Shown here: piece after piece, positions 58,587-64,000 of the stretch | How positions within the stretch are numbered: the stretch's first letter is position 1 | Layout: every line of letters begins with the position of its first letter | Notes under the pieces: generated by a model | What the model was told of the DNA's origin: nothing | Seen by the model: the letters and a program-made list of their open reading frames with translations, nothing else | Databases searched by the model: none | Origin: Chloroflexota bacterium | GTDB taxonomy: Bacteria > Chloroflexota > Dehalococcoidia > Lucifugimonadales > UBA826 | Direction of reading: 5' to 3' | Length of the DNA stretch: 64,000 nucleotides | Assembly (NCBI GenBank): GCA_002722155.1 | Contig: PBKS01000015.1 | Span: 1-64,000, forward strand | Position numbers and translations under genes: made by a program

Positions 58587-60395
58587 TTAGCTATCATCAG
58601 GTTCGATACCTACAACTTCTAAATGGAGCTCTTTCAGTTGGCTTTCTTCAACTACAGATGGGGCGTCAAACAAGGGATCCAACTGGCTCTGAGTTTTAGG
58701 AAAAGCTATAACATCTCTTATAGAGTCTTTTCCAGTAAGTACCATAATAAGTCTATCAATGCCTGGAGCTATTCCCCCATGCGGAGGTGCTCCATATTCA
58801 AAGGCATCTAAGAGCTGGGCAAATCTTTCACCAATCTCATCTCTGGTATATCCAAGAACAGCAAAAACATCTTCCTGTAACTTCCGGTCATGAATTCTGA
58901 TACTTCCACTTGCCATCTCCAATCCGTTACATATTAAATCGTAAGATTGGGCTATAACCTTAGCAGGATCCTTCAGAATATAATCTTCATACCCGTCCCT
59001 TGGCATGCAAAAAGCGTGATGTGAGGCGTTCCAGCATCCACTCTCCGTGTCCCATTCGAACAAAGGAAAATCTGTAATAAAAGCAAAATGCATCATTTCC
59101 GGGTCAGCTAAGCCCAAACGCGAGCCCAATTCATGCCGTAATGCTGCTAAAGCTGAGTTTGTTGATTTAGATTCACCCGCTATGATAAGGATTAAATCAC
59201 CTTCCGTTGCACCAGTGGAGACTGAAAACTCGTTTACATTTTCAGGCGTTAAAAATCTAGCAATATTGGATCTCATTTTATCCATATCTATTAAACCAGA
59301 ATTATCATCCAGGCCATTAATTCCAATCGCTATCAAACCAGTCGCGCCTCTTTCTTTAACAAAATCTGTCAGCTCATCTATTTGACCCCTGGTGAACTCC
59401 CCGCACCCAGGTACGGAAAATCCCTTAACAATACCTCCGTTTTTCAATACGTTATGAAAAACATTGAATTCTGTTTTTTTTGCTGTCTCTCCTAAATCTG
59501 CCATTTTCATTCCAAACCTTAAATCAGGTTTGTCTGTTCCGTAATCTTTCATACTTTGTTCATACGTCAATCTCGGAAAAGGTTTAACGAAAGCCTTGTC
59601 AGAAAATAAAGATTCCAGAAGCCCAGTGAATAGGTCTTCTGTCAATAAAAGAACATCTTCTTGTGTGACAAAACTCATCTCTAGATCAAGTTGTGTAAAC
59701 TCCGGCTGTCTATCTGCTCTTGAATCTTCATCCCTGAAACACCGTGCTATTTGAAAATATCTCTCGAACCCAGCAACCATTAGTAGCTGTTTGAGCTGCT
59801 GGGGAGATTGAGGTAAAGCATAAAATTTGCCTGGGTACAAACGGCTAGGAACTATGTGATCCCGAGCGCCTTCAGGAGTGCTCTTAATCAATATAGGAGT
59901 TTCAATTTCCAAAAAATTTCGTTCGTCAAGAAAATCACGTATGTATTTAACCACTTTATGTCGGGTTATCAACGCGTCCCTCATGCTCTCTCTTCGAAGA
60001 TCCACATAGCGATATTTCAGGCGAACATTTTCATCAACCGCAGAATCTTCATTAACATAAAAAGGAGGAGTCAAAGCCGGATTTAGCACTATTAATTCAG
60101 AAGCATACACTTCTATTTCGCCAGATTTCATTTCTGTATTTACTGTGCCATCAGGCCTAGGAGCCACTTCGCCTGATACTTGAATAACCCATTCGTTCCG
60201 CAACTGTTGAGCAATCTCATGGGCTTTTGCGTGCATTTCTGGGTTAAAGACAACCTGAACCAACCCTTCTCGATCCCTTAAGTCGATGAATATTAGGTTC
60301 CCATGATCACGTCTGCGATGAACCCACCCTGCCAGGGTGACCGATTTACCTACATCCGACGAACGTAAAGTTCCGCAACTAATATTTTTCAGCAA
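58587..60395 (-). CDS. aspS: Aspartate--tRNA ligase (non-discriminating type suspected)
   Basis: GWVHRRRDHGNLIFIDLRDREGLVQVVF; LPQSPQQLKQLLMVAGFERYFQIARCFRDED; YGAPPHGGIAPGIDRL. Confidence 0.96.
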   Translation of the reverse strand: MLKNISCGTLRSSDVGKSVTLAGWVHRRRDHGNLIFIDLRDREGLVQVVFNPEMHAKAHEIAQQLRNEWVIQVSGEVAPRPDGTVNTEMKSGEIEVYASELIVLNPALTPPFYVNEDSAVDENVRLKYRYVDLRRESMRDALITRHKVVKYIRDFLDERNFLEIETPILIKSTPEGARDHIVPSRLYPGKFYALPQSPQQLKQLLMVAGFERYFQIARCFRDEDSRADRQPEFTQLDLEMSFVTQEDVLLLTEDLFTGLLESLFSDKAFVKPFPRLTYEQSMKDYGTDKPDLRFGMKMADLGETAKKTEFNVFHNVLKNGGIVKGFSVPGCGEFTRGQIDELTDFVKERGATGLIAIGINGLDDNSGLIDMDKMRSNIARFLTPENVNEFSVSTGATEGDLILIIAGESKSTNSALAALRHELGSRLGLADPEMMHFAFITDFPLFEWDTESGCWNASHHAFCMPRDGYEDYILKDPAKVIAQSYDLICNGLEMASGSIRIHDRKLQEDVFAVLGYTRDEIGERFAQLLDAFEYGAPPHGGIAPGIDRLIMVLTGKDSIRDVIAFPKTQSQLDPLFDAPSVVEESQLKELHLEVVGIEPDDS

Positions 60396-60422
60396 TTAAT
60401 TCCTCCAGGGGCCACTCAAAAA

Positions 60423-60660
60423 TTATATCCCTCTAAACTTATCCTTTGGGATTTCCAATATTGTAAATGCCTCGACTGCTTCAGTTTCCGAGTTTAAATA
60501 ACTAGAATTCAGCACCACTTTCGTATCGATAATACCTCTTTCTTTTAAAAAATCGCCGTATAACAATTCCTTCACTAACTCCGATCTGCCTTGCTATGCT
60601 GGCATTAGACATACTTCCACCTACCTCTATTACTTCGTTCTCTAAAATCATCAAGCATAA
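60423..60660 (-). pseudogene. Possible decayed LuxR-type HTH regulator, or a 50-aa small ORF (60423..60575, GTG start)
   Basis: One frame: MILENEVIEVGGSMSNASIARQIGVSEGIV (LuxR HTH-like); the next frame: VKELLYGDFLKERGIIDTKVVLNSSYLNSETEAVEAFTILEIPKDKFRGI*. Confidence 0.35.
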
Positions 60661-60751
60661 ACGCAGCCGGTAAATTAATTCAATAAAAATACTATATGTA
60701 AGTTAAAGACCTGACAAACCCCTATAAAACGCCTGATATAATTCCGCAATT

Positions 60752-61453
60752 TCATCCTCTTCTTACCCAGTAATCCTTGGAAAGAATATCTCGATCAAAA
60801 ATAAGTCGACAGAAAATTGTTGATGTCACTGATCCCTCAGGAACAATATTTCCATTTGAAATAAGACGTTTACAAATCAACAAAGAACCTAACAAAACAC
60901 TAAAATATGTGATAGATGATGGTTTTCCGAAAGCGAAACACAATATCGGCAAAAGGCCTATCGCAACAAAACACCAAAACCCGCTATCTTTGTACACTAT
61001 AAGACGTCCTAATATACCAACGAATAAGATTAACACTAGGATTTCTTCCCACATTTGAAATCCCAGTATTACTCCTAAAGCAGTAGCTATTCCTCGACCT
61101 CCTTTGAAGCCAATGAACACGGACCAATTGTGACCGGTTATCAAACCTACACCAGCTACTAAGAGAACATATTCTCCCAATCCTAGAATTATATCGAGGA
61201 GAATTATGATAAAAGTGCCTTTAAGCAGACAATCTATTGTACCTGCGATAATACCAATTACCTTCCCACCGTTAACATATAGGTTAGATGCTCCAACATT
61301 CATTGAACCACGGGTCCTAATATCTATTCTTGCTATAAATTTACCTAATAGATACGAAGTGGGGATAGAACCAATGAAGTAGCAAATAATTATGACAGTG
61401 ACGTATGGTACGTACCCATTAAGTGGCACGACAAACAGCTTTGTCAAGTTCAT
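60752..61453 (-). CDS. plsY: Glycerol-3-phosphate acyltransferase
   Basis: CYFIGSIPTSYLLGKF; DIRTRGSMNVGASNLYVNGG; GHNWSVFIGFKGGRGIATALG. Confidence 0.92.
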   Translation of the reverse strand: MNLTKLFVVPLNGYVPYVTVIIICYFIGSIPTSYLLGKFIARIDIRTRGSMNVGASNLYVNGGKVIGIIAGTIDCLLKGTFIIILLDIILGLGEYVLLVAGVGLITGHNWSVFIGFKGGRGIATALGVILGFQMWEEILVLILFVGILGRLIVYKDSGFWCFVAIGLLPILCFAFGKPSSITYFSVLLGSLLICKRLISNGNIVPEGSVTSTIFCRLIFDRDILSKDYWVRRG

Positions 61454-62282
61454 ACACGGAATCTAGAGGAGGACCGACATCACCGGGATGAGGATCATTT
61501 TGATCTTCTGAATTGTGGTAGTCACTGCCACCACATTTAATCAGGGAATATTTATCAGCTATACCTGATAAATAGGATACTTGGTCGCGGTCGTAATCAC
61601 CGTAATATACCTCTATTCCTCCTAATCCAGCCTCACAAAGCGTGGGTATTAACTTATCTAGATTCTTGATACTTTTCCTACCAGATTTAGCATTAGACAA
61701 GAGAGGATGTGCTAAAACTGGCAATGCCCCATTGCTTTTGAGAATTTTAATTCCTTGAACTGGACCAATCATTACTCTAGGAGCGTAACCAGGGGAGTCA
61801 AGATTCAAATAATCTCTAAAAGCCTCTTTAATATTGCTTGAATACCCAAGTTCTACCAAAGCAGTAGCAATATGTGGTCTTCCAACAGAAGCGCCATTGG
61901 CTATAGCAACTACTCTGTCCCATGTTACTTCAACCCCAATTAAAGAAAGTTTTTCAATTATCTTTTTCCCTCTGGCTAATCGCGCCGTTCTAAACACTGA
62001 AAGCCTTTCTTGAAAGGCTCTATCTTCGGCATCCACTCCGTAACCTAGAATATGGATCTCGTCATCAAGATATTGAGTGCCAAGCTCTATTCCATTTATT
62101 ATCCTTACTCCTAACTTTGATCCACACAAATTCGCCTCACGAAGGCCGGAAGTAGTGTCGTGATCAGTCAATGCTATCGTGGTGAGACCTCGCTCAAAAC
62201 AAAACTCGACAAGCTCACTGGGAGACAGTGCGCCATCAGAATGACTGCTATGTAGATGCAAATCTACTTTTATTTGATACAT
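61419..62282 (-). CDS. PHP domain metal-dependent phosphoesterase
   Basis: VDLHLHSSHSDGALSPSELVEFCFERGLTTIALTDHDTTSGL; PVLAHPLL; KCGGSDYHN. Confidence 0.9.
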   Translation of the reverse strand: MYQIKVDLHLHSSHSDGALSPSELVEFCFERGLTTIALTDHDTTSGLREANLCGSKLGVRIINGIELGTQYLDDEIHILGYGVDAEDRAFQERLSVFRTARLARGKKIIEKLSLIGVEVTWDRVVAIANGASVGRPHIATALVELGYSSNIKEAFRDYLNLDSPGYAPRVMIGPVQGIKILKSNGALPVLAHPLLSNAKSGRKSIKNLDKLIPTLCEAGLGGIEVYYGDYDRDQVSYLSGIADKYSLIKCGGSDYHNSEDQNDPHPGDVGPPLDSVYELDKAVCRAT

Positions 62283-62294
62283 TACAGACCATTT

Positions 62295-62321
62295 CTGGGG
62301 GTTGAAATATGTAACCCCCAG
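62295..62321. terminator. Hairpin between rny and the PHP gene
   Basis: ctgggggtt-gaaatatgt-aacccccag: 9-bp stem, no clear T-run on the minus strand. Confidence 0.45.
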
Positions 62322-62355
62322 AAGATTTATTAACGTTTGCAAGTGCTATAAGATT

Positions 62356-63882
62356 TTATCTTGCATACTCTACTGATCGTTTTTCCCGTATAACAACCAC
62401 TTTAATCTGCCCAGGGTATGCTAGTTTTTCTTCTATGTTTTTCACGACATCTCTTGCAAGAGTAGTAGCTGAAACATCATCTACAGAGTCAGGAGCCACC
62501 ATGATACGTACCTCCCTACCTGCCTGTATCGCAAAACACTTTTCTACCCCTTCAAAATCGCCCGCTACTTCCTCCAATTCTTCCATCCTCTTAACATAAT
62601 TTTCAACCGTATCTTTTCTAGAACCCGGCCTAGCCGCACTTAAAGCATCAGCAGCGGCAACAATGAAGGATTCAACAGAACTCATTTCATCATCATGATG
62701 TTCACCAATGCAGGTGGTCACACGATGAGACACTTTGTATTTTTTCGCTATATCTGCCCCAATTTCTGCATGGGGACCTTCTATCTCGTGGCTTAGAGCC
62801 TTGCCAATATCATGAAGCAAACCTCCAACTTTAGCTACTTTGACATTAGCTCCTACCTCAGCCGCCATCAGACCAGCAAGGTGTGCAACCTCTAAGCAAT
62901 GCATAAGTACATTTTCACCATAGCTAAACCGGTATTTAAGTCGTCCTAGCAATCTAATTAATTCAGGATGGAGGCCTCTAACATCAGCTTCTAGAACTGC
63001 CGATTCCCCACTTTTCCATATGGTTTCTTCTACCTCTTCCTGGGATTTTTTTACCATATCTTCAATTCTGGCGGGATGAATCCTACCATCTGATACAAGT
63101 TTAGAGACCGCTAACCTTGCGACTTCTCTTCTGACAGGATCAAAACACGATAGTGTAATAGCTTCAGGAGTATCATCAATTATCAGATCTACTCCTGTGT
63201 TCCTTTCAATAGATCGTATATTACGACCTTCCCGACCTATCAACCGGCCTTTCATATCGTCACTAGGAATCGGAACCGTACTTACAGTAGCCTCTGAAAC
63301 AACATCAGAAGCAAGCCTCTGAATTGCCTGGCCCAGTATCATTCTAGCTTTGTCGTTAGCTTCGTTTTTCGCCGACTCTTCCATATCTCGGTATTTAAGA
63401 GCCAGTTCGTGATGAAAATCACCCTCAGCAGTCGTCATGATGATATCTTTGGCATCATCCATTGTCATATCAGCTACGGTTTCAAGTTGCTGTAAACTTT
63501 GGGATTTTACCCCTTTAGCTTCCTCGTAAAGGTCCTCTATCTCTTTTTCTCGCCCATTTAATGTGCGTTCTCTTCGTTCTAAATTTTGTGACCTCTTCTC
63601 AGCATTTTCTTCTCTATTAGCAACTCTGCGTTCTATTCTTCTTACTTCGCTGCGTCTCTCTTTAAGTTCGTCATCTCCATCCTTTTGGACTTTTAATGAT
63701 TCCTCTTTCGCCTCCAAAAGTATTTTTCGCTGTTCTTCCAATGCCTGCTCAAGAATGCGTTCTGCTTCTGATCGGGCAGCGACCTTACTTCGGAAGGTTT
63801 GAAGACTCCTAACGCTAATACCAAAAACCGTACCGACAATTAAACTGATGAGGCCGGCGATCGCTATCATAGTTATATCCAT
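62356..63882 (-). CDS. rny: Ribonuclease Y
   Basis: N-terminal TM, coiled coil, KH domain (GRLIGREGRNIRSIERNTGVDLIIDDTPEAITLSCFDPVRREVAR), HD domain (HCLEVAHLAGLMAAEVG; GGLLHDIGKA). Confidence 0.96.
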   Translation of the reverse strand: MDITMIAIAGLISLIVGTVFGISVRSLQTFRSKVAARSEAERILEQALEEQRKILLEAKEESLKVQKDGDDELKERRSEVRRIERRVANREENAEKRSQNLERRERTLNGREKEIEDLYEEAKGVKSQSLQQLETVADMTMDDAKDIIMTTAEGDFHHELALKYRDMEESAKNEANDKARMILGQAIQRLASDVVSEATVSTVPIPSDDMKGRLIGREGRNIRSIERNTGVDLIIDDTPEAITLSCFDPVRREVARLAVSKLVSDGRIHPARIEDMVKKSQEEVEETIWKSGESAVLEADVRGLHPELIRLLGRLKYRFSYGENVLMHCLEVAHLAGLMAAEVGANVKVAKVGGLLHDIGKALSHEIEGPHAEIGADIAKKYKVSHRVTTCIGEHHDDEMSSVESFIVAAADALSAARPGSRKDTVENYVKRMEELEEVAGDFEGVEKCFAIQAGREVRIMVAPDSVDDVSATTLARDVVKNIEEKLAYPGQIKVVVIREKRSVEYAR

Positions 63883-64000
63883 GCGATATACCTCCTCAAT
63901 ATTCTATTTTTATTTGGCTCCCCAAAATGGGATTCCAACTATGTAATTATATCAGGCATCCAAGATAACCGTTTAAAAAAGGGGGCTAGAGTACTAAATC

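Overview
The window is a 64 kb, gene-dense, AT-rich bacterial chromosome segment. Gene content resembles a free-living marine Chloroflexota (SAR202-like) genome, but that lineage call is inference. The left part (about 0.8-26 kb) is mainly catabolic: SDRs, FAD amine/amino-acid oxidases, Gfo/Idh, SMP-30, PTE-like hydrolase, aminotransferases, an acyl/oxalyl-CoA synthetase-like enzyme, a HAD dehalogenase and MFS transporters. The right part is mainly housekeeping: a SAM-riboswitch-led mtnP/rhodanese/pfkB/ahcY/metK operon, polA, speD-speE, a UvrD/PcrA helicase, korAB, ccmAB, queF, tig-clpP-clpX, aspS, plsY and rny. There are two tRNA genes: Val(GAC), with a decayed tyrosine integrase directly at its 3' end, and Gly(TCC). 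Points most worth a second look: (i) a VLRF1/eRF1-like putative peptidyl-tRNA hydrolase with a GGSSQ motif; (ii) the SAM-I riboswitch operon with an unassigned PfkB kinase; (iii) the integrase relic at tRNA-Val; (iv) a perfect 22-bp palindrome over the probable start codon of an MFS gene; (v) AspRS residues H31/G83, suggesting a non-discriminating enzyme, together with gatCA; (vi) a PPi-type PFK signature; (vii) a possible LuxR-type HTH relic upstream of aspS. I found no CRISPR array, prophage, insertion sequence or rRNA operon. I did not find a clearly new multi-gene defence or mobile system.
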